Shown here in pieces: positions 1 to 5,641 of a stretch of 5,641 bases of DNA (within the stretch, counting starts at the first letter, position 1; each line of letters starts with the position of its first letter). This DNA is from Planctomycetota bacterium. GTDB taxonomy: Bacteria; Planctomycetota; UBA1135; GCA-002686595. The DNA is taken from positions 1 to 5,641 of the forward strand of contig JAJFFA010000284.1 of assembly GCA_021776885.1 (NCBI GenBank), written 5' to 3'. Position numbers and translations under genes: made by a program. The notes beneath the pieces are model-generated. The model saw only the letters and a list, made by a program, of their open reading frames with translations. It was not told the DNA's origin and searched no databases.

Positions 1-1326
1 GCGGTCCGCGTTGCGCTCGGCGACCCCGAAGGCGGCCTCGATCTCGACGTTCTTGGCGGCGATGCGCCCGCGCGCCTGGCGCTCCGTCAGGGCCCACGTG
101 CTGGGGCCGACCACGAGCAGCAGAGCCGCCGCCACACTCGCCACCGGGTGGCGCTCGATGAAGCGGCGCACGCGCAGCACGGGGCCCGGGCGGCGCGCGA
201 CGATCGGCCGCCGCTCGAGCACGTTGGAGAGGTCGAGGGCCAGGTCCGCCGCGGTGGCGTAGCGCCGCTCCACGTCCCGGTCCAGGGCACACAGGGTCAC
301 GGTCTCGGCCTCCCACGAGGCCGCCGCGTTGTTTCCGCGCACGGGCTCGGCGCGGCCCTCGAGCACCTTCGCGCGCAGACCCTCCGTGGTCGGACTCGAA
401 TAGGGCAGGCGCAGGGTCAGGAGCTCGTAGAGGGTGACGCCCAGGCCGTACACGTCGCTACGCCGCTCTGCGGGGCTGCTGCCGGCCAGGACCTCGGGGG
501 CCATGTAGGGCAGGGAGCCCACCTGGGAGCCGGTGCGCGTGATGCGCTCGGCGCCGCTCTCGCTCGAGAGCCCGAAGTCGAGCAGCATCGCCCGCCCGTC
601 CGGCGTCAGCATGATGTTCGAAGGCTTCAGGTCGCGGTGCAGCACTCCGCTGCGGTGGGCGTACTCGAGGGCCTCGGCCGTGTCCCGTACAACGCGCAGG
701 GCCGCCTGGGTCCAGCTCCCCGCGAAGAGCGCCGGCAGCTCCTGCGCGGGGTCCAGCTCGAGCCCGGCGCACTCGGCCACGGCGGCCCGCAGGTCCGCGC
801 CGCTCAAGCTCGCCGGGTCGCGGCCCTCCACCCGCTGCACGGCGTCGCCCAGGGTCGCGCCGCGCACCAGCTCCATGGCGAAGTAGGGCACGCCGTCGGC
901 CTCCCCCACTGCGTGCACCGCAACGATGCCCGGGTGCGAGAGTCGCGCGACGGTCGTTACCTCGCGCCGGAAGCGCTCCTGGGCGCCCTCGAACCAGAGC
1001 TGCTCGGGGCGCACCAGCTTGAGCGCCACCTCGCGCTCGAGGGAGGGCTGGAAGGCGCGGTACACGACCCCCATGCCGCCCTGGCCCAGGCGCTCCTTCA
1101 GCTCGAACTCGCCCAGGGTCTCGGGCGTCGCGGGCAGGGCGTCCGCCTCTTCGTCGAGCATGCCCATGGCGCCCAGCAGTTCGATGCGGCGGCGCAGGGC
1201 GCCGGAGAGCGAGGGATGGGCGCTCGACAGTCGCTCGAGGGTCGCTGTGCGCTCGGTCGCATCGACGCTGAGGAACTCGACCACCAGCTCGTCGAGGTCG
1301 ACGTCGACTTCGTCGAAGGGACTCAT
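1..1326 (-). CDS. N-terminal part of Hanks-type Ser/Thr protein kinase (K3), 442 aa seen, 3' end outside window
   Basis: The third kinase of the array starts at ATG 1326-1324, overlaps the K2 stop as ATGA, and stays open to the left edge. The preface (1-70) contains LDELVVEFL and LSSAHPS, both matched in K2. Kinase motifs are complete: GQGGMGVVY (81-89), K103, E122, HRDLKPSN (230-237; D232), DFG (250-252), MAPE (275-278), D291 of RRSDVYGLG, and R355. The activation segment holds T263, T265 and S267. The helix D-E region is 13 residues shorter than in K2 and lacks the PGD repeats. RRFIERHP (387-394) leads into a membrane segment at about 394-413, followed by the start of a charged linker with KNVEIE, matching KNVELE in K2. 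The N-lobe is about 80% identical to K2 by hand count. I infer that a TPR-like tail of ~500 residues continues outside the window; this cannot be verified here. Confidence 0.93.
   Translation of the reverse strand, partial: MSPFDEVDVDLDELVVEFLSVDATERTATLERLSSAHPSLSGALRRRIELLGAMGMLDEEADALPATPETLGEFELKERLGQGGMGVVYRAFQPSLEREVALKLVRPEQLWFEGAQERFRREVTTVARLSHPGIVAVHAVGEADGVPYFAMELVRGATLGDAVQRVEGRDPASLSGADLRAAVAECAGLELDPAQELPALFAGSWTQAALRVVRDTAEALEYAHRSGVLHRDLKPSNIMLTPDGRAMLLDFGLSSESGAERITRTGSQVGSLPYMAPEVLAGSSPAERRSDVYGLGVTLYELLTLRLPYSSPTTEGLRAKVLEGRAEPVRGNNAAASWEAETVTLCALDRDVERRYATAADLALDLSNVLERRPIVARRPGPVLRVRRFIERHPVASVAAALLLVVGPSTWALTERQARGRIAAKNVEIEAAFGVAERNADR
88..147 (-). other. Predicted single transmembrane segment of K3 (residues ~394-413)
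   Basis: A hydrophobic run with the core AAALLLVVG follows RVRRFIERH (385-393), at the same place as the K2 segment, and ends in W-A-L where K2 has W-G-L. Conservation of position and flanking charge between paralogues supports a membrane anchor with the kinase in the cytoplasm. Confidence 0.75.
1323..1326 (-). promoter_or_regulatory. ATGA start/stop overlap, K2/K3 coupling site
   Basis: The K3 start ATG (1326-1324) and the K2 stop TGA (1325-1323) overlap as ATGA. With no room for a promoter or terminator between the genes, K2 and K3 are very likely on one transcript and coupled in translation. Confidence 0.8.
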
Positions 1327-4208
1327 GGCTCTTGCCTCCGGGCTTCCTCGAGCCATTGAGCGTAAGCCGGGTGGCCCTCGAAGGTCTCGGGCGCGGCGCG
1401 CTCGAGCAGATCGTCCAGGGCGGCCCCCGCCCGGGACGCCGCGTGCAGGGTGCGCACCAGGAGCGCGACGTGGCCTGCCGCACCCTCCCCGTCCCCCTGC
1501 TCCTGGGCCAGGACCACGCAGCGCCCGAGGGGCCAGACCAGATCCGTGAGCTGATCGGCGTCGAGGTCGGCGCCCAGTTCGAGGGCGCCCGCGCACTCGT
1601 CGGCGGCGGCGTCGTGGTCCTCTTCGAGCAGGTACAGGTCCGCGCCCACCTCGTGCATCTCCACCAGGAAGTCGACGATCCCCGGCCGCTCCGGAAAGCG
1701 CTCGCGGAACCCATGCATCGCGACCAGGGCCTCGTCCAGGAACTCCCAGGCTTCGGTCGCCTCGCCCAGCTCGGCGTGGGCCCCGGCCAGGCTGCCCTGG
1801 ATCTTCGCGCGGCTGATGGCGAGCTCCCCGGCCATGGCGCGGCGCGACTGCAGGGCTTCGCACAGCTCGAGGGCCTGGTACAGGTACGCGAGGGCCTCGT
1901 CCAGCTCACCCTGCAGCGTCAGGATCGTGCCCAGGTTCAGGAGGCCCGTGAGGGTCGTGTCTTCGTGGTTCGCCAGCCCCGGAAAGGCGGCGCCCAACCG
2001 GGTCAGCTCGTCCTGGTTCAGACGCCAGGCCTCGAGGGCCTCGTCGATGCGACCCTCGCCGTAGGCCAGGGCCGCGACCTGGTTGCGCATGCGCGTCGAG
2101 AGGCTCCAGCTGACGACACTCTCGGGATGGACCGCGCGCAGCTCCTCGAGCAGGGCCAGCCCGCGCTCGATGGGCGCGCGCGCCTCCTCGGGGCGATCGA
2201 GGACGACCCGGTTGCGGCCCCGGGCCCAGAGGGCGTTGACCAGGTGGTTCCCGTACTCGAGCCAGTCCGCGCCCTCGAGGCCCTCGACGAACGGCGCGAG
2301 CACGCCGATGGCCTCGGCCAGGAGCTCGCCGGAGCGCTGCTCCTCCCCCTTCGTCGAGTACAGCCCGGCCTGGACCAGGAGGCACTCCCCCAGGGGACCT
2401 TGCAGCGCGGTCGTCTCCGGATGGCGCTGCATCAGCCCGCGCACGGTGGCCACAGCGGCGTCCAGGCGCTGCTCGGCCGCGTCGAAGCGATGGGCGCGGA
2501 TCATGACCTCCCCCTGCTCGAGCTGCGAGCGGGCCCAGAGCGTCAGGAACTCCGCATCCTCGGGGTCGGAGGCGAGCTGGCGTTGCGCGATCTCGGCCTG
2601 GCGCTCGAAGGCCTCGAGCGCGGCGTCGATCTCGCCCAGGTCGCGGCGCACCACACCGGTGCGGAACCAGGCGCTGGCCAGCTCGCGGTCGAGGAAGTCC
2701 ACGCCGGAGTACTGCTCGAGGAAGCCCTCGTAGAAGCCCGCCGCCTGCTCGAGCAGCTCGCGGCGCAGCTCGCCCATGCCAGGCTGGTCCGCGAGGGCGC
2801 GCTCGCCCACCGCCGTCAAGAGCTCGTCCACGGCGCGCACCGCGGTCTGGAAGTTCGTGTCGGCGCGGGTCAAGGCCCGTTCCAGCTCGACGTTCTTCTG
2901 CCCCAGGGCGCGGCTCGTGCGCTGCTCCTGGAGGCCCCAGGTCAGGGGTGCGCTGACCAGCAGCACCAGGGTCGCCACCGTCGCCACCGGATGGCGCTCG
3001 AGGAAGCGCCGCGTGCGCAGCCCCGGTCCCGGCCGGCGCGCCACGATCGGCCGACCCTCGAGCACGTTCGAGAGGTCGAGCGCCATGTCGGCAGCCGTGG
3101 CGTAGCGCCGCCCGGGGTCGCGCTCGAGCGCGGCCTGGCAGACCGTCTGCGCCTCCCAGGAAACGCTGGCGTTGTGCGCGCGCACCGAGTCCGTGCGCGC
3201 CTCGACGATGGCGGCGCGCAGGGCCGGCGCGCTGCCCGCCTCGAAGGGCAGGTGCAGGGTCAGGAGCTCGTACAGGGTGACCCCGAGGCCGTAGACGTCG
3301 CTGCGGCGCGAGGGCTTCTGCTCCCCCGCCAGGAGCTCCGGGGCCATGTACGCCAGGGACCCGGCGTGGCTGCCGGTGCGCGTGTCGCGCGTGCCCTGCT
3401 CCTCGCTCGAGAGGCCGAAGTCGAGCAGCATCACGCGCCCCTCGGGCGTGATCATCACATTCGAGGGCTTGATGTCGCGGTGCAGCACGCCGCTGCGGTG
3501 GGCGTGTTCGAGGGCCTCGGCGATGGCGCGCACCGCGCGCAGGGAGACCTCGACCCAGCTGCCTTCGAAGAATTCGGGCACGCTCTCCGGGTCACCCGGG
3601 TCACCCGGGGCGGCGCTCGAGTCGCCCGGGGCCGCTGCGCCCTCGCCCGAGGCGTCGCGCGTCGCCTCCAGCAGGTCGCGACCGGTCAGGGTGCGCGGCG
3701 TGCGGCCGCTGAGGCGCGCGAGGGCCTGGGCCAGGGTGCAGCCGCGCACGAGCTCCATGGCGAAGTAGGGCATGCCCCCCCCCTCGCCCACGGCGTGCAC
3801 GGGGACGAAGCCGGGGTGCGAGAGGCGCGCGACGGTGGCCACCTCACGCTGGAAGCGCTCGCGCGCGCCGTCGAACCAGAGCTGCTCGGGGCGCACGAGC
3901 TTGAGGGCCACGTCGCGCCCGAGGGAGGGCTGGTGCGCGCGGTAGACGACGCCCATGCCCCCCTGCCCGAGCCGCTCGCCCAGCCGGAACTCGCCCAGGT
4001 GCTGCGGAGTCCCGCCCAGCTCCTCGAGCTCGCCCTCGAGCATGCCCATGTCCCCGAGCAGCGCGACGCGGCGGCGCAGGTCTGCCGAGTGCGACGGGTG
4101 CGCACTCGACAGGCGCTCGAGGGTCGCCTCGCGTTCGCTCGGGTCGGCGGCGAGGAACTCGACCACCAGCTCGTCGAGCTCCGTGTCGTCCACGTCCTCC
4201 AGGCTCAA
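1323..4208 (-). CDS. Complete membrane-anchored Hanks-type Ser/Thr protein kinase with TPR-like C-terminal tail (K2), 961 aa
   Basis: This is a predicted ATP-dependent protein Ser/Thr kinase. Residues 1-70 are an acidic, helical preface. The kinase domain spans about 74-384: glycine loop GQGGMGVVY (81-89), VALK lysine K103, alpha-C E122, HRDIKPSN (243-250; D245 catalytic, N250 metal), DFG (263-265), APE (289-291), D304 and R368. Thr/Ser 273-280 in the activation segment are plausible autophosphorylation sites. A Pro/Gly/Asp-rich insert at about 185-212 lies between helices D and E. After RRFLERHP (400-407), one hydrophobic segment (about 407-426) should cross the membrane. Residues 427-470 look coiled-coil and 481-961 TPR-like, for example 756-783 and 803-834. 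The start is TTG at 4208-4206, chosen because it aligns residue for residue with the ATG of K3, overlaps the K1 stop as TTGA, and follows an AGGGAGG ribosome site. The first in-frame ATG is residue 54, too close to the kinase domain. All catalytic residues are intact, so activity is expected. Ligand and substrates are unknown. Confidence 0.95.
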   Translation of the reverse strand: MSLEDVDDTELDELVVEFLAADPSEREATLERLSSAHPSHSADLRRRVALLGDMGMLEGELEELGGTPQHLGEFRLGERLGQGGMGVVYRAHQPSLGRDVALKLVRPEQLWFDGARERFQREVATVARLSHPGFVPVHAVGEGGGMPYFAMELVRGCTLAQALARLSGRTPRTLTGRDLLEATRDASGEGAAAPGDSSAAPGDPGDPESVPEFFEGSWVEVSLRAVRAIAEALEHAHRSGVLHRDIKPSNVMITPEGRVMLLDFGLSSEEQGTRDTRTGSHAGSLAYMAPELLAGEQKPSRRSDVYGLGVTLYELLTLHLPFEAGSAPALRAAIVEARTDSVRAHNASVSWEAQTVCQAALERDPGRRYATAADMALDLSNVLEGRPIVARRPGPGLRTRRFLERHPVATVATLVLLVSAPLTWGLQEQRTSRALGQKNVELERALTRADTNFQTAVRAVDELLTAVGERALADQPGMGELRRELLEQAAGFYEGFLEQYSGVDFLDRELASAWFRTGVVRRDLGEIDAALEAFERQAEIAQRQLASDPEDAEFLTLWARSQLEQGEVMIRAHRFDAAEQRLDAAVATVRGLMQRHPETTALQGPLGECLLVQAGLYSTKGEEQRSGELLAEAIGVLAPFVEGLEGADWLEYGNHLVNALWARGRNRVVLDRPEEARAPIERGLALLEELRAVHPESVVSWSLSTRMRNQVAALAYGEGRIDEALEAWRLNQDELTRLGAAFPGLANHEDTTLTGLLNLGTILTLQGELDEALAYLYQALELCEALQSRRAMAGELAISRAKIQGSLAGAHAELGEATEAWEFLDEALVAMHGFRERFPERPGIVDFLVEMHEVGADLYLLEEDHDAAADECAGALELGADLDADQLTDLVWPLGRCVVLAQEQGDGEGAAGHVALLVRTLHAASRAGAALDDLLERAAPETFEGHPAYAQWLEEARRQEP
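1335..1339 (-). promoter_or_regulatory. Ribosome binding site for K3 (GGAGG)
   Basis: GGAGG sits eight bases upstream of the ATG of K3, within the final codons of K2. The spacing is typical and supports the chosen start. Confidence 0.7.
2931..2990 (-). other. Predicted single transmembrane segment of K2 (residues ~407-426)
   Basis: About 20 mostly Val/Leu/Ala/Thr residues follow the basic stretch RTRRFLERH (398-406) and precede a charged, coiled-coil-like linker. The positive residues on the kinase side predict a cytoplasmic kinase and an extracytoplasmic C-terminal half. The segment is short and contains one proline, so the assignment is good but not certain. Confidence 0.75.
3591..3629 (-). 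repeat. 9-bp in-frame tandem repeat encoding Pro-Gly-Asp in the K2 kinase insert
   Basis: On the plus strand gtcacccgg occurs twice back to back (3591-3599 and 3600-3608), with a degenerate copy gtcgcccgg at 3621-3629 and a weaker one near 3642-3650. On the coding strand these read Pro-Gly-Asp (residues 204-206, 201-203 and 194-196). The period is a multiple of three, so gain or loss of copies keeps the frame. K3 has no such repeat and its insert is 13 residues shorter, which fits repeat growth in K2. Confidence 0.8.
4205..4208 (-). promoter_or_regulatory. TTGA start/stop overlap, K1/K2 coupling site
   Basis: The K1 stop TGA (4207-4205) and the K2 start TTG (4208-4206) share two bases. The K2/K3 junction has the same 4-base geometry with ATG. 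Such overlaps are well known to support translational coupling; coupling here is inferred. Confidence 0.75.
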
Positions 4209-5641
4209 GCGTCCTCCCTGCGCGCTTCCGCCAGCCACGCCGTGTAGGCCTCGAAACCCTCGAACAATGCGGGGGGGATCAGAGCCTGGAGCGCGTCGAG
4301 TCGGGCCCCCGAGGCGCGCGCACGGCGCAGGGCGTAGACCAGCAGCTCGCGCGTCTCGTCCCGCGCCGCGGCCTGGGCCTCGCCCTCGACGCAGCGCACC
4401 AGCAGCCGCACCACCTCGCGGCACTGGCTCGAGTCGAGGTCGTCGAAGGCCTCGAGCGCGGCCGCGCACTCCCCCGCCGCAGCGGCCGGCGAATCCTCGG
4501 CCAGGTAGAGCCGCGCCGCGGTCTCGTGCATCTCGTACAGGAAGTCGACCAGCTCCGGGCGCTCGGGATAGCGCTCGCGGAAGGCGTAGAGCGCGACGCG
4601 GCCCTCCTCGAGCAGAGCCCAGGCCTCGCCGACCTCGCCCAGCTGGGCGTGGGCCGTGGCCAGGCTGCCCTGGATCATCGAGCTGCGGATGCGGTACTCG
4701 CCCGCACTGGGACGCCGGCGCACGAGGTCGGCGCAGAACTCCTGGGCCTCGTACAGGATATCGAGCGCCTGCTCGGGCTGGCCCTGCTGGGCCAGGACCT
4801 CGCCCAGGTTGATCTGCGTCGTCAGCAGCATGTCCTCGTGGTCGACGACGCCGGGGAAGGCCTGGTTGAGGGCCGAGACCTGGGCGTGGTTCTCGCGCAG
4901 GAGCTCGAGGGCGCCCGCGAAGTCGCCGTCGCGCACGGCGAGGGTGAAGACCTGGTTGCGCATGCGCGTCGAGAGCATCCAGGCCTCGACGTCGTTCGGG
5001 TAGGCGGCGCGCAGCTCGCCGAGCAAGCGCAGCCCGCGCTCGATGGGCTCGCGCGCCTCGTCGTGTCGGTCGAGCAGGCCCAGGTTGCGGCCGCGCAGCC
5101 AGAGAGCGTTGACCAGCTCGGTCGCCTGGAAGAGCCACTCCTCGCCCGAGAGGCTCGCCACGTAGGGCTCGAGCACGTCGACGGCCTCGGCCAGGATCGG
5201 CTCGGCGAGGGCCTCGCGCCCTTCGCCCGAGTACGTGCCCCCCTGGCGCAGGAGCGCGGCACCCAGTCCGCCGGCCAGCTCGAGCTCCTCGGGCCGGCGC
5301 TCGAGCAACCTGCGGTAGGTCACCACGGCGCGCCCGAGGGCGGCCTGGGCCGCGTCGAAGCGATGGGTCAGGTGCAGGGCGTCGCCGCGCTCGGCGTCGC
5401 CCTGGGCCAGATCAACCAGGAGCTCGAAGTCGTCGGACGCGACCTCGAGCTGGCGCGTGAGGATCGCGGCCTGGGCCTCGAAGGCCTCGACCGCGGCGTC
5501 CAGGTCGCCCAGGTCGCGGCGCACCATGCCCGCGCGGTGCCAGGCGCGCGAGAGCTCGCGGTCGAGGGCCTCGACGCCCTCGTACTGTTCCAGGAAGCCG
5601 ACGTAGAAGGCCGCCGCCTGCTCGAGCAGCTCGCGCCGCAG
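4205..5641 (-). CDS. C-terminal part of a tandem Ser/Thr kinase paralogue (K1), TPR-like tail, 5' end outside window
   Basis: The frame is open from the right edge of the window to a TGA at 4207-4205, giving 478 residues. The first Met in this frame (residue 39) is internal: the 38 residues before it match the K2 tail too well to be non-coding, beginning with LRRELLEQAA, identical to K2 residues 481-490. The region is almost entirely helical and TPR-like, with helix pairs such as RRDLGDLDAAVEAFEAQ (41-57), INLGEVLAQQGQPEQALDIL (277-296) and IQGSLATAHAQLGEVGEAW (323-341). It aligns with K2 residues 481-870 without gaps, about 55% identical by hand count; only the last ~90 residues differ in length, by 3. 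No catalytic kinase motif lies in this part. From the alignment I infer that a kinase domain and membrane segment lie to the right of the window, making this the extracytoplasmic putative sensor half of a third family member. Its stop codon overlaps the K2 start. A free-standing TPR protein is possible but less likely. Confidence 0.88.
   Translation of the reverse strand: MRRELLEQAAAFYVGFLEQYEGVEALDRELSRAWHRAGMVRRDLGDLDAAVEAFEAQAAILTRQLEVASDDFELLVDLAQGDAERGDALHLTHRFDAAQAALGRAVVTYRRLLERRPEELELAGGLGAALLRQGGTYSGEGREALAEPILAEAVDVLEPYVASLSGEEWLFQATELVNALWLRGRNLGLLDRHDEAREPIERGLRLLGELRAAYPNDVEAWMLSTRMRNQVFTLAVRDGDFAGALELLRENHAQVSALNQAFPGVVDHEDMLLTTQINLGEVLAQQGQPEQALDILYEAQEFCADLVRRRPSAGEYRIRSSMIQGSLATAHAQLGEVGEAWALLEEGRVALYAFRERYPERPELVDFLYEMHETAARLYLAEDSPAAAAGECAAALEAFDDLDSSQCREVVRLLVRCVEGEAQAAARDETRELLVYALRRARASGARLDALQALIPPALFEGFEAYTAWLAEARREDA
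4213..4219 (-). promoter_or_regulatory. Ribosome binding site for K2 (AGGGAGG)
   Basis: AGGGAGG lies four bases upstream of the TTG start of K2, inside the last codons of K1. It is a strong match to the anti-Shine-Dalgarno sequence and supports the unusual TTG start. The short spacing and the TTGA overlap suggest that ribosomes finishing K1 restart on K2. Confidence 0.7.

Larger units (their letters stand above)
1323..2768 (-). repeat. Diverged direct repeat: tail half of K2, homologous to the K1 part (4205-5641)
   Basis: K2 residues 481-961 align with the 478 visible residues of K1, gap-free for the first ~390. The longest shared DNA block I found is 27 bases, 2076-2102 against 4949-4975, encoding LSTRMRNQV in both. 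With the front-half repeat, this shows at least three gene copies in one orientation. Confidence 0.85.
2844..4208 (-). repeat. Diverged direct repeat: front half of K2, homologous to all of the K3 part seen (1-1326)
   Basis: K2 residues 1-455 correspond to K3 residues 1-442, the only sizeable length difference being the 13-residue insert. Near-identical DNA blocks occur inside, for example 3871-3896 against 989-1014 (26 bases identical), encoding V-R-P-E-Q-L-W-F. This is tandem gene duplication rather than a mobile repeat. Confidence 0.85.

Noticed and set aside
1323..1326. A possible frameshift or single broken gene joining K2 and K3
   Set aside because: K2 ends at a position equivalent to the K1 end (both finish A-R-R then three residues), and K3 begins with a full preface and its own ribosome site. 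This is a true gene boundary.
458..1909. A 483-codon minus-strand frame spanning the K2/K3 boundary
   Set aside because: It lies in a different frame from both kinases, crosses their junction and has Arg/Ala/Pro-rich composition without motifs; it is a shadow of the real genes.
2088..2097. The palindrome gcgcatgcgc as an operator or terminator stem
   Set aside because: It lies inside the coding sequence, is explained by the codons for R-M-R, and has no loop or T-run.
1332..4247. A 971-codon open frame on the plus strand opposite K2, and a similar 403-codon one at 148-1359 opposite K3
   Set aside because: Both are in codon register with the sense genes and are open because the kinases avoid TTA, CTA and TCA codons, as expected at high GC. 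The translations show low-complexity Ala/Gly/Arg/Gln content and no recognisable domain, while the minus strand carries complete kinase motifs.
4209..5138. Upstream extension of the K2 frame to an ATG at 5138, giving a 1271-residue protein
   Set aside because: The extra part overlaps K1 in another frame and is Arg/Ala/Pro-rich nonsense. K1 in the alternative frame aligns with the K2 tail, and the K2/K3 alignment places the K2 start at the TTG.
1..5641. Promoters, rho-independent terminators, tRNAs, CRISPR arrays, insertion sequences
   Set aside because: No AT-rich promoter-like stretch, stem followed by T-run, tRNA-like fold, regularly spaced repeat or transposase motif was found; the whole window is accounted for by the three coding frames.

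Overview
The window is GC-rich DNA (about 70% by eye) that is coding from end to end on the minus strand, with no intergenic space. The encoded proteins are membrane-anchored Hanks-type serine/threonine kinases with a long helical, TPR-like C-terminal half. The combination of N-terminal helical preface, canonical kinase, an 'R-R-F-(L/I)-E-R-H-P' stretch, one membrane segment and a TPR-like tail resembles kinases I know from Planctomycetota. The window therefore suggests a high-GC planctomycete or a close relative. This is inference from architecture and base composition; no taxonomic marker gene is present.

Layout, read in the direction of transcription (right to left). (1) 5641-4205: the C-terminal 478 residues of a first kinase-family protein (K1); its kinase half lies beyond the right edge. 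(2) 4208-1323: a complete 961-residue kinase (K2) with all catalytic motifs, one membrane segment and a ~510-residue C-terminal region. (3) 1326-1: the first 442 residues of a third kinase (K3), covering the N-terminal preface, the whole kinase domain, the membrane segment and the start of the linker; the rest lies beyond the left edge.

K1, K2 and K3 are paralogues in head-to-tail array. The K1 tail aligns with the K2 tail without a gap for about 390 residues, roughly 55% identical by hand count. The K3 front half aligns with K2, with N-lobes about 80% identical by hand count and every catalytic residue conserved. Each junction is a 4-base start/stop overlap (TTGA at K1/K2, ATGA at K2/K3) preceded by a purine-rich ribosome binding site, so the three are very probably one translationally coupled transcription unit.

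The likely joint role is a set of co-produced, membrane-inserted receptor-like kinases. They share a cytoplasmic catalytic module and carry related but diverged putative sensor tails across the membrane. Ligand, substrates and whether they form mixed complexes cannot be read from the sequence. No promoter, terminator, RNA gene, CRISPR array or mobile element was seen.
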